DNA from: a virus
Strand: one strand, 5' to 3'
DNA length: 38,347 nucleotides
Virus record (IMG/VR): IMGVR_UViG_3300047554_000198
Location: 1 to 38,347 of that record
In this document: positions 30,829-36,953 of the stretch, piece by piece
Layout of the letters: each line of letters starts with the position of its first letter
Position numbering within the stretch: the stretch's first letter is position 1
The notes under the pieces: generated by a model
What the model was told of the DNA's origin: nothing
What the model saw: only the letters and a program-made list of their open reading frames with translations
The model's database searches: none
Translations under genes and position numbers: made by a program

Positions 30829-31054
30829 ATAGGTTAGTTACATCAGCAGTTAAATCGTTGAATTTGTCAATGTAGCGCTTAATTAAGGCTTCATCATCAT
30901 CGAAAGTATTGTGAACGACACATGATCGCTCTTTAATAAGCCATTGATGATAGTAATCTCTACCCTCAACTTTGAACATATCAAGGGCAAATTCAGCGTC
31001 CATTGTGGCTTGATCTTCTGGAAAGTTATCAACAGCAGATTGATATAAAGACAT
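30821..31054 (-). CDS. Hypothetical acidic protein (77 aa)
   Basis: The product is MSLYQSAVDNFPEDQATMDA, EFALDMFKVEGRDYYHQWLI, then RSCVVHNTFDDDEALIKRYI and a short tail. Its CVVHNTFDDDE part recalls the gene at 29584. Mostly helical and acidic; family unknown. AAGGGAAAAAT upstream supports the start. Confidence 0.6.
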   Translation of the reverse strand: MSLYQSAVDNFPEDQATMDAEFALDMFKVEGRDYYHQWLIKERSCVVHNTFDDDEALIKRYIDKFNDLTADVTNLYM

Positions 31055-31069
31055 GATATTTTTCCCTTC

Positions 31070-31147
31070 TTAGGCAGTAAGCCAGACAATGATAAGGGCA
31101 ACAAAGCCCAAAGCGTAGATTGTAAGGTCAACGATACGGTTATTCAT
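31070..31147 (-). CDS. Tiny membrane peptide (25 aa)
   Basis: I read this frame directly: MNNRIVDLTIYALGFVALII followed by VWLTA. It is one membrane span with a short polar head. AAGGGG lies eight bases upstream of the ATG, the same leader as at 30034. Short length makes the call tentative. Confidence 0.45.
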   Translation of the reverse strand: MNNRIVDLTIYALGFVALIIVWLTA

Positions 31148-31164
31148 GTTTAAGCCCCTTGAGT

Positions 31165-31329
31165 TCAATGATACTTGTTTGTAAATGCTTCTTCTTTTGC
31201 GATAGCGTCCTGCCACTTCTTAGCTAAAGTGTCGTGCTTTGTTTTATCCGTGTTAGCCTGAAAAGCCTTATATGTTTGCTCTATTTTGGCTTGAAGTTTA
31301 CGCCATTGGTTTGTTTGTGCGTGTGTCAT
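31165..31329 (-). CDS. Small Lys/Gln-rich helical protein (54 aa)
   Basis: I read this frame directly: MTHAQTNQWRKLQAKIEQTY, KAFQANTDKTKHDTLAKKWQ, DAIAKEEAFTNKYH. Entirely helical and basic. Its start has the leader AAGGATAAACTACC, shared with the next gene upstream. Function unknown. Confidence 0.6.
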   Translation of the reverse strand: MTHAQTNQWRKLQAKIEQTYKAFQANTDKTKHDTLAKKWQDAIAKEEAFTNKYH

Positions 31330-31350
31330 GGTAGTTTATCCTTCACTTGG

Positions 31351-31509
31351 TTACTGGTTGATGGTGTTGATTGAATGGACTGGGAAAGAATCGCTAGGGA
31401 TATTGATAAGGTTACCAAACCCATCATCAGCACAAAACAGAATGACTGTTCGTGTGATGTAATAGCTAGGCATTGTGACTGCCCAAAAGCCTAATAGTGT
31501 CTGTGTCAT
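31351..31509 (-). CDS. Small protein, first gene of the leftward operon (52 aa)
   Basis: I read this frame directly: MTQTLLGFWAVTMPSYYITR, TVILFCADDGFGNLINIPSD, SFPVHSINTINQ. AAGGACACGCTACC precedes the ATG. It is the gene nearest the control region and so probably the first expressed. No family recognised. Confidence 0.6.
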   Translation of the reverse strand: MTQTLLGFWAVTMPSYYITRTVILFCADDGFGNLINIPSDSFPVHSINTINQ

Positions 31510-31563
31510 GGTAGCGTGTCCTTCGCAAGTTTATGCCCTCAAGGGCTGGTTGATAGAAACTAC

Positions 31564-31579
31564 ATTCTAGCCAAGATAT
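31564..31579 (-). promoter_or_regulatory. GGCTAGAAT element, copy 2
   Basis: ATTCTAGCC here is identical to 30813-30821, and ATAT follows at the same distance in both. It lies 55 bases upstream of the first leftward gene. Confidence 0.45.
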
Positions 31580-31666
31580 TTGTAGTATCTGACTAGGTGT
31601 TTACCCTAGATTGTCTGCTCACTTGGCTTGCCTATTACCATGCAACAACCATGCCAGTATGAATTG

Positions 31667-31680
31667 AATACTTCAGTATT
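31667..31680. promoter_or_regulatory. Palindrome AATACT-TC-AGTATT
   Basis: A perfect six-base inverted repeat with a two-base centre, downstream of the probable leftward promoter. It could be an operator or a small hairpin in the early transcript. Confidence 0.4.
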
Positions 31681-31717
31681 ACTATTACAGATAAACTGAC
31701 GGAATACCGACACAAAC

Positions 31718-31745
31718 CTTACAGTTACCTTACAAATGGTGTCAA
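31718..31745 (-). promoter_or_regulatory. Probable leftward early promoter
   Basis: On the minus strand, consensus TTGACA (31745-31740) is followed after 16 bases by TGTAAG (31723-31718), four of six matches to TATAAT. The -35 box overlaps the first 20-base tandem repeat, so a protein bound to that repeat would control this promoter. Confidence 0.45.
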
Positions 31746-31777
31746 CTTTCCGACACTGGTGTCAATCTTTTGACAGA
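31738..31777. repeat. Tandem 20-bp repeats with palindromic core
   Basis: Two units follow directly, both starting GGTGTCAA (31738 and 31758). The second has a perfect inverted repeat TGTCAA-TCTT-TTGACA (31760-31775); the first keeps TGTC...GACA (31740-31755). A dimeric regulator binding two adjacent sites would explain the layout. TTGACA hexamers occur on both strands here. Confidence 0.65.
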
Positions 31778-31780
31778 TAT

Positions 31781-31799
31781 CTGACTAGTAACTGACTAG
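31781..31799. repeat. CTGACTAG direct repeats
   Basis: CTGACTAG occurs at 31781-31788 and 31792-31799, 11 bases apart, and again at 31589-31596. The first and third are both preceded by TAT. One helical turn of spacing suggests protein binding. Confidence 0.45.
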
Positions 31800-31843
31800 G
31801 TCTAGGTAGTAGCTAATAGGTGCTACAAAGCCCCTCACACTAC

Positions 31844-31930
31844 AATGTTTCACGATAATGTTTCACGATAGTGCCTACAATGTTTCACGGAATTGTTTCA
31901 CAGTAGTGTTTCACGACAATGTTTCACGGA
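31844..31930 (+). repeat. Six 13-bp iterons with parS-half-site core
   Basis: TGTTTCAC occurs at 31846, 31859, 31881, 31894, 31907 and 31920, all in the same orientation. The unit is 13 bases, of the form AATGTTTCACGNN. Two units lie back to back, a nine-base spacer (agtgcctac) follows, then four more back to back. TGTTTCAC is exactly the left half of the bacterial parS consensus TGTTTCACGTGAAACA, but no inverted half is present. Iterons followed by G-rich and AT-rich DNA are the usual form of a replication origin. Confidence 0.85.
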
Positions 31931-31939
31931 TACTAACAT

Positions 31940-31955
31940 GGGGGGAGGGGTAGGG
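31940..31955 (+). other. G-rich block
   Basis: Runs of six, four and three G separated by A and TA lie directly after the last iteron and a short ATG-containing spacer. It might form a two-tier quadruplex or mark the border to the AT-rich tract. Nothing else explains it. Confidence 0.4.
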
Positions 31956-32141
31956 CGTGTGAGTTACTTTTGTGGGAGCCTACTAAGTTCACAAAAAGGA
32001 GTAATTAAGAACATGCAATATAGTGCATAAAAGTCTAATAAAATCAAAGTAGTTGCTTAAAAAAGAGGCAGTTGTAAGGTTAGGTAGTTAATTAGGGACA
32101 GGTTAGGCTATGGAATCCGTACACGAGGGGCTGACATAGGG

Positions 32142-32172
32142 CCTTGTGAGAGCCTTTAAAGTGCCCACAAGG
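32142..32172. other. Hairpin upstream of the rightward promoter
   Basis: CCTTGTG (32142-32148) can pair with CACAAGG (32166-32172), with 17 bases between. It lacks a T-run, so it is not a standard terminator. CCTTGTG appears again at 32282 in the leader. Confidence 0.35.
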
Positions 32173-32248
32173 GGCTATGAAGTAGGTAGGCTGGATGGGT
32201 GTCTAGACCAAGGAATTAAAAATAATTGAAAAAAGATACAAAAAAGAC

Positions 32249-32277
32249 TTGACTTTTCTTTAAAAATATGCTACCCT
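32249..32277 (+). promoter_or_regulatory. Rightward promoter before the terminase genes
   Basis: TTGACT (32249-32254), a 17-base spacer and TACCCT (32272-32277) preceded by TGC make a host sigma-70 type promoter with an extended -10. The upstream stretch is A-rich and could act as an UP element. Transcription should start near 32284 and read the terminase, portal and head genes. Confidence 0.7.
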
Positions 32278-32281
32278 CGAA

Positions 32282-32298
32282 CCTTGTGTTCAACAAGG
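32282..32298 (+). other. Hairpin at the transcript 5' end
   Basis: CCTTGT (32282-32287) and ACAAGG (32293-32298) form a six-base stem with loop GTTCA at the predicted 5' end of the rightward mRNA. A 5' stem of this sort commonly protects mRNA from decay. Confidence 0.6.
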
Positions 32299-32340
32299 AA
32301 AGTAGACCACAACAGGAACTCAGGTAAAACAACATAAGAT

Positions 32341-32363
32341 ACTTAGTAGACGGGCTACTAAGT
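32341..32363 (+). other. Nine-base perfect hairpin in the leader
   Basis: ACTTAGTAG (32341-32349), loop ACGGG, CTACTAAGT (32355-32363). No T-run follows, so this is structural RNA or a protein site and not a terminator. Confidence 0.7.
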
Positions 32364-32473
32364 TAAAACAATACGGGATGTTCAGGAAAGCACCATATGT
32401 GCACAAGGGTAGTAGAAATACTATAAGTAGTTAAATACTTAAGGTATATATTTACCAAGATTCCTGACTTAGA

Positions 32474-32501
32474 AGCCATTAAGATTAACTTCTTAGTGGC
32501 T
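32474..32501 (+). other. Eleven-base hairpin in the leader
   Basis: AGCCATTAAGA (32474-32484) pairs with TCTTAGTGGCT (32491-32501) through one G-T pair, closing a six-base loop. No T-run follows. Confidence 0.65.
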
Positions 32502-32514
32502 AGTACTATGCCCG

Positions 32515-32603
32515 TATCAACACGCATGGGGATTACGAAGCATGACGAACACCTGCATAGGCAGAAATGAGTTGGTCAACAGTAGTCTCCAGCCGTGTTG
32601 GTA
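32515..32603 (+). ncRNA. Possible multi-branched leader RNA
   Basis: TATCAACACG (32515-32524) can pair with CGTGTTGGTA (32594-32603) over ten bases with one G-T pair. Inside lie smaller stems CTGC/GCAG (about 32552-32563) and GTTG/CAAC (about 32573-32582). The structure ends 36 bases before the terminase start. It could be a regulatory leader RNA or a packaging-site signal. No known riboswitch or tRNA pattern is recognised. Confidence 0.4.
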
Positions 32604-32639
32604 TTTAATAACAATAACACATCTCCTAAAAGGACAAAG

Positions 32640-33032
32640 ATGGAGCAAGAGACAGAACAGCGTAGAAAAGCAGGTAGACCCAAGAAGGGTGAGATAGTAG
32701 CCAAGAAGCAGAAGAACAAGGGTGTCCTTGGTCGTCCCAAAGGGGATACAGCTATTATCAATGAATACAAGGCTAGGATGTTAAACAGTCCTAAGTCAGC
32801 TAAAGTCCTAGAGGCTATCTACGATGCAGCTCTTAATGATGACCATAAGAACCAAGCTGCTGCATGGAAGTTGATTGTAGACCGTATTGTCCCAGTGTCT
32901 GCCTTTGAAGCTACTAAAGCTGGAGGTTCTACCCCACAGATCAGTATCAACATCAGTGGTTTAACTTCTCCTGTAGTTGAGGCTGAGGAAGTAACCTACG
33001 ATATTGAGGATGTAGAGGACAAGAATGGCTGA
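32640..33032 (+). CDS. Small terminase subunit (probable)
   Basis: ATG 32640 follows AAGGA; an upstream ATG at 32595 lies in the leader structure and has no site. The 130-residue product begins with a basic part, QRRKAGRPKKGE, containing the AT-hook core GRP, repeated as LGRPKGD. Then come helices (EYKARMLNSPKSAKVLEAIY, NQAAAWKLIVDRIVPVSAFE) and an acidic C-terminus (EEVTYDIEDVEDKNG). Position just before the large terminase, DNA-binding head and acidic tail fit a small terminase, which recognises phage DNA for packaging. It overlaps the next gene by eight bases. Confidence 0.75.
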   Translation: MEQETEQRRKAGRPKKGEIVAKKQKNKGVLGRPKGDTAIINEYKARMLNSPKSAKVLEAIYDAALNDDHKNQAAAWKLIVDRIVPVSAFEATKAGGSTPQISINISGLTSPVVEAEEVTYDIEDVEDKNG

Positions 33033-34293
33033 ACTTAACTTTCAGCTGTTGAAGTGGCAACAAGAGGTCTTCAAGAACCAAACTAGGTTTAAGGTCGTCG
33101 CAGCCGGCAGGCGTTGTGGTAAGTCCAGACTATCCGCTGTAAGCCTCCTTATAGAAGGTTTAAACTGTCCTGAAGGGTCAGCTGTGATGTACATAGCTCC
33201 TACCTTAGGACAAGCTAGAACAATTATCTGGGACTTGTTACATGAACTTGGACGACCAGTCATTAAGTCATCACACATCAATAACCTCGAAATCCTTCTC
33301 GTCAACGGTAGAAAGATACTGGTTCGTGGTGCTGACAATCCTGATTCTCTGCGGGGTGTGTCTCTTACCTATGTGGTTCTAGACGAATGTGCTTTTATCA
33401 AAGAGGATGTCTGGCAGAAGATTATCCGAGCTTCCCTGTCAGATAAGAAGGGTAGAGCTTTATTTATCTCAACACCGTCAGGCCGTAACTGGTTCTACGA
33501 TGTCTTTAAGTTAGGTCAGGAAGAAACTGATGATGAGTGGAAGTCATGGCACTTCACTACCAAAGACAACGAGACTATCGACCCCAAAGAGATTGAGGCT
33601 GCTGAGAGAACCTTAAGCTCCTTTGCTTTCAAGCAGGAATACCTGTCCAGCTTTGATAATGCAGGGCAAGAAGTCTTCAAGGAGGATTGGATCAAATATG
33701 CCCCTGAGCCTCAGTATGGGTCTTATGTCATAGCCATTGACTTGGCTGGTTTTGAGGATGTATCAAAAAATGCTGGTGCAGCCAAGAAAAGACTAGACGA
33801 AAGTGCCATCTCGATCGTTAAGGTAGAGGACAACGGTAACTGGTGGATTAAGGACATCATTCATGGACGCTGGGACATTCGTGAAACTGCTAGTAGGATT
33901 CTTATGGCTGTGCGTGACCATCAGCCCATTGCTGTTGGAATTGAACGAGGAGCTTTGAAGAACGCAGTTCAGCCATACCTCAATGACTTGATGAGAAAGA
34001 ACAATGTCTACTGTCATGTGACAGACTTGACACACGGGAACAAGAAGAAGACTGACAGGGTTGTTTGGTCTTTACAAGGTAGGTTTGAACATGGCAGGAT
34101 CACCTTGAACGATAACTTGGACAAGAGTGATTGGAAAGAGTTTATTGACCAGTTCCTGATGTTCCCTACAGCTGGCGTTCACGATGACTTAATAGATAGT
34201 TTGTCTTATGTTGACCAACTTGCTGTAACTAGTTATAATACAGATTATGACGACGATGAATACGAAATACTTGACCCTATAAGCGGCTATTAA
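33025..34293 (+). CDS. terL: Large terminase subunit
   Basis: The 422-residue DNA-packaging motor shows Walker A AAGRRCGKS (26-34), Walker B VVLDE (117-121) and the coupling motif STPSGRN (149-155). The RNase H-like nuclease domain has AIDLAG (D239) and, at the C-terminus, HDDLIDSL (D387, D388, D391), with ERGALKNAV between. The motor pumps DNA through the portal and cuts at the end of each headful. The type (headful or cohesive ends) cannot be fixed from motifs alone; the circularly closing assembly favours circular permutation. Expression follows the small subunit by overlap. Confidence 0.93.
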   Translation: MAELNFQLLKWQQEVFKNQTRFKVVAAGRRCGKSRLSAVSLLIEGLNCPEGSAVMYIAPTLGQARTIIWDLLHELGRPVIKSSHINNLEILLVNGRKILVRGADNPDSLRGVSLTYVVLDECAFIKEDVWQKIIRASLSDKKGRALFISTPSGRNWFYDVFKLGQEETDDEWKSWHFTTKDNETIDPKEIEAAERTLSSFAFKQEYLSSFDNAGQEVFKEDWIKYAPEPQYGSYVIAIDLAGFEDVSKNAGAAKKRLDESAISIVKVEDNGNWWIKDIIHGRWDIRETASRILMAVRDHQPIAVGIERGALKNAVQPYLNDLMRKNNVYCHVTDLTHGNKKKTDRVVWSLQGRFEHGRITLNDNLDKSDWKEFIDQFLMFPTAGVHDDLIDSLSYVDQLAVTSYNTDYDDDEYEILDPISGY

Positions 34294-34303
34294 CAAGGAA
34301 AAT

Positions 34304-36319
34304 ATGGCTACTAATAATAATGATATGGAAAACATGAACGCACCAGAGTTCGAGGAACCAACAGAGGCTGACAAAGATCTAGTCTCTTTCGTTGTTGGTC
34401 AGTGCGACAACTGGCGTGATTGGCGAGACACCAACTACCTTGAGCTGTGGAATGAATACGAGCGTATCTTCCGTGGTGTGTGGGCTTCTGAGGATAAGAC
34501 TCGTGACTCTGAGCGTTCACGCATCATCTCCCCTGCCACTCAGCAAGCAGTTGAGACTCGTCACGCTGAGATCATGGAAGCTATCTTCGGTAACGGAGAC
34601 TTCTTTGACATTGAAGACGATGTAACCGATGTGAACGGTACTGAGTTGGATGTCAACCAGATCAAAGCTCAGTTGATGGATGACTTCAAGAAGGACAAGA
34701 TCCGTAAGGCTATCGACCAGATCGAGTTGATGGCTGAGATCTACGGTACTGGTATTGGTGAGATTATCGTCAAGACTGAAAAGGAGTATGTTCCTGCTAC
34801 TCAGCCTATCCCCGGTGTTATCGGTCAGGCAGCTATCGGTGTTCAAGAGAAAGACCGTACAGCAGTCAAGATCATGCCTGTCAACCCCAAGAACTTCTTG
34901 TTTGACCCCAACGGTACATCAGTGGATGACTGCTTGGGCGTAGCAGTTGAGAAGTATGTTGGCTTGCACAAGATCGTCAAGGGTATCGAAGACGGTATCT
35001 ACCGTAAGGTCAATGTTGGCCCTATGTACGACACTGATGACTTGGAAGTCACTCAGGAAGACACACAGTACCAGACAGACAAAGTTAAGCTGTTGACCTA
35101 CTATGGCTTAGTCCCCCGTGAATATCTTATGGAGATGGGTGACAAAGAAGAGCTGATGGACTTGTTTCCTGAAGAGAGCGAAGCTGACGAGTACACAGAC
35201 ATGGTGGAAGCTATTGTCGTTATCGTCAACGACTCTACTCTCCTCAAGGCTGAAGAGAATCCTTACATGATGAAGGATCGTCCAGTTGTGTTGTACCAAG
35301 ACGATACAGTTCCTAACCGTATCCTAGGTCGTGGCACAGTGGAAAAAGCATACAACATGCAAAAGGCTATTGACGCTCAGATGCGTAGCCATTTGGACTC
35401 ACTGGCCTTGACCACAGCCCCTATGATAGGTATTGACGCTACCCGTCTGCCCCGTGGTGCTAAGTTCGAGGTTCGTCCCGGTAAGGCCATCCTGACCAAC
35501 GGTAACCCCAACGAGATCCTCCAGCCGTTCAAGTTTGGTCAGACAGACGGTAATAACATGACCACCGCCCAAGCCTTTGAGCGTATGTTGCTCCAAGCTA
35601 CAGGAACCTTGGATTCTCAAGGGATGGTGTCTCAGGTGTCTCGTGACGCTGGCGGGGCTGGTATGTCGGCAGCTATGGCTTCTATTATTAAGAAGTACAA
35701 GCGTACCCTGACCAACTTCCAAGAGGATTTCCTGATCCCCTTCATCAAGAAGGCTGCTTTCCGCTATATGCAGTTCGATCCTGAGCGTTATCCCTCAGTC
35801 GACATGAACTTCATGCCTACAGCTACCTTAGGCATTATGGCTAGAGAGTACGAACAACAGCAGTTTATCGCCCTGTTGCAGACTTTAGGCCCAGATACCC
35901 CTGTTTTGCCTGTCATCTTGAAAGGTATCGTCCAGAATAGCTCACTTAGCAACAAGAACGAGATGTTGGCAGGTTTGGATCGTATGGCACAGCCTAACCC
36001 TGAGCAACAGCAGCTCCAAATGCAGCAACAAATGCTTGCAATGCAGACTGCACAGGCTCAACTGGCTCTGTTACAGGCTCAGACAGCAGAAAGAGCTGCA
36101 AATGCCCAGCAAACTCAGGTTGAGACTGCAATGATGCCAGAGGAACTGCGAGTTAAGGTGGTTCAGGCTGCTTCTAACAACCTAGACCGTGGCGATGACT
36201 TCGGTAAACGCCTCCAGTTGGCTGACCGTGTGCTGAAAGAGAAGGAAATTAACCTTAAAGCAGCAGATATTCAGTCCAATGAGCGCATCGCTGCCCTCCA
36301 AATGATGAGAAAAGCTTAA
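34304..36319 (+). CDS. Portal protein
   Basis: The 671-residue head-tail connector follows the large terminase, as usual. It has an acidic N-terminus, then SERSRIISPATQQAVETRHA, EIMEAIFGNGDFFDI, a wing region, and RGTVEKAYNMQKAIDAQMRS for the clip and stem. A long Gln-rich helix (PEQQQLQMQQQMLAMQTAQA, about residues 565-600) forms a barrel- or crown-like C-terminus. This arrangement matches the large portals of environmental podoviruses. Strong codon bias shows high expression. A promoter follows the stop. Confidence 0.87.
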   Translation: MATNNNDMENMNAPEFEEPTEADKDLVSFVVGQCDNWRDWRDTNYLELWNEYERIFRGVWASEDKTRDSERSRIISPATQQAVETRHAEIMEAIFGNGDFFDIEDDVTDVNGTELDVNQIKAQLMDDFKKDKIRKAIDQIELMAEIYGTGIGEIIVKTEKEYVPATQPIPGVIGQAAIGVQEKDRTAVKIMPVNPKNFLFDPNGTSVDDCLGVAVEKYVGLHKIVKGIEDGIYRKVNVGPMYDTDDLEVTQEDTQYQTDKVKLLTYYGLVPREYLMEMGDKEELMDLFPEESEADEYTDMVEAIVVIVNDSTLLKAEENPYMMKDRPVVLYQDDTVPNRILGRGTVEKAYNMQKAIDAQMRSHLDSLALTTAPMIGIDATRLPRGAKFEVRPGKAILTNGNPNEILQPFKFGQTDGNNMTTAQAFERMLLQATGTLDSQGMVSQVSRDAGGAGMSAAMASIIKKYKRTLTNFQEDFLIPFIKKAAFRYMQFDPERYPSVDMNFMPTATLGIMAREYEQQQFIALLQTLGPDTPVLPVILKGIVQNSSLSNKNEMLAGLDRMAQPNPEQQQLQMQQQMLAMQTAQAQLALLQAQTAERAANAQQTQVETAMMPEELRVKVVQAASNNLDRGDDFGKRLQLADRVLKEKEINLKAADIQSNERIAALQMMRKA

Positions 36320-36336
36320 AAACTTAAAATAAATGC

Positions 36337-36365
36337 TTGACAAAGTGCTACTTTTGTGATAGAGT
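36337..36365 (+). promoter_or_regulatory. Promoter for the head genes
   Basis: TTGACA (36337-36342), an exact 17-base spacer and TAGAGT (36360-36365) form a clear sigma-70 type promoter in the gap after the portal gene. It would boost the scaffold and capsid genes over the terminase and portal. Confidence 0.75.
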
Positions 36366-36394
36366 AGCGTTATTGTAATTAATAGGTTCTCCAA

Positions 36395-36637
36395 ATGGAC
36401 AAAGAACTAGCGAAATTCTATGAAGAAGCGTTCTCTATGATGGCTACCGTTGGGTGGAAAGACTTCATGGAGGACATTCAAAAGGTTAAAACCAGTTATA
36501 ACGATCTGTCAACTGTCGCGGACACACAAGAACTTTATTTCCGTAAAGGACAGCTTGACATCTTGAATTGGCTTTTAGGGCTGAAAGGCTCATATGAGAA
36601 GACTTACGAAGATCTTCAGGCATCAGGGGACATTTAA
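36395..36637 (+). CDS. Small helical protein before the scaffold (80 aa)
   Basis: The product starts MDKELAKFYEEAFSMMATVG and continues WKDFMEDIQKVKTSYNDLST, then FRKGQLDILNWLLGLKGSYE. It is helical. Small proteins with W-x-x-F...Y...FRKGQLDILxWLL occur between portal and scaffold in several phage groups, with no assigned role. A head-assembly accessory role is likely. Confidence 0.65.
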   Translation: MDKELAKFYEEAFSMMATVGWKDFMEDIQKVKTSYNDLSTVADTQELYFRKGQLDILNWLLGLKGSYEKTYEDLQASGDI

Positions 36638-36639
36638 CT

Positions 36640-36873
36640 ATGGCTCTACGATTCTTTGACTTCCTTTGTGAGAATTCCCATAAAACCGAGGCATTAGTTA
36701 AGGACGATGTGTACACAACTTCTTGTAAGGTGTGCGGCGCTGAAGCCCAACGAACTGTCTCTGCACCCATGATGAAGTTAGAAGGCATTACAGGCTCTTT
36801 TCCAAGTGCCTATGACGCATGGGAGCGCAAACGGGCTGAAAAGCTCGTACAAGAGAGAAAACAAAACTCATAA
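36640..36873 (+). CDS. FmdB-like small zinc-ribbon protein (77 aa)
   Basis: The product reads MALRFFDFLCENSHKTEALV, then SCKVCGAEAQRTVSAPMM. It matches the FmdB-type ribbon (a short first knuckle, then CxxCGxxAxRxxS), but the first CxxC is replaced by C-x3-H (C10, H14). The C-terminus is a charged helix. It is placed between portal and scaffold, where such ribbons occur in environmental phages. Its role in head assembly or control is unknown. Confidence 0.7.
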   Translation: MALRFFDFLCENSHKTEALVKDDVYTTSCKVCGAEAQRTVSAPMMKLEGITGSFPSAYDAWERKRAEKLVQERKQNS

Positions 36874-36953
36874 GCCACATTATAAGGCCGAGAAGTAGTT
36901 TCTATTTTTAAATACTCCTAGAACCGTTATACCGGCAGGAAAGGAAATTCAAT

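Larger units (their letters stand above)
31510..32639. other. Divergent control region, non-coding
   Basis: This is the only long gap in the genome. No convincing gene lies in it. From left to right it holds the second GGCTAGAAT element, copies of CTGACTAG, a 14-base palindrome at 31667-31680, a probable leftward promoter, 20-base tandem repeats, six TGTTTCAC iterons, a G-rich block, an AT-rich tract (about 31980-32060), a rightward promoter at 32249 and a hairpin-rich leader. It separates leftward early genes from rightward late genes and is the natural place for origin, packaging and control sites. Confidence 0.8.

Noticed and set aside
31844-31930. CRISPR array
   Set aside because: The repeats are only 13 bases and nearly continuous, without uniform unique spacers, and no cas genes are present.
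31844-31930. Functional full parS site
   Set aside because: Only TGTTTCAC half sites in one direction are present; the 16-base palindrome is absent.
32341-32501. Rho-independent terminators in the leader
   Set aside because: The stems are strong but no T-run follows, and they would block the terminase genes.
32515-32603. tRNA or tmRNA gene
   Set aside because: No T-loop or anticodon-arm pattern fits the stems, and there is no CCA-end logic.
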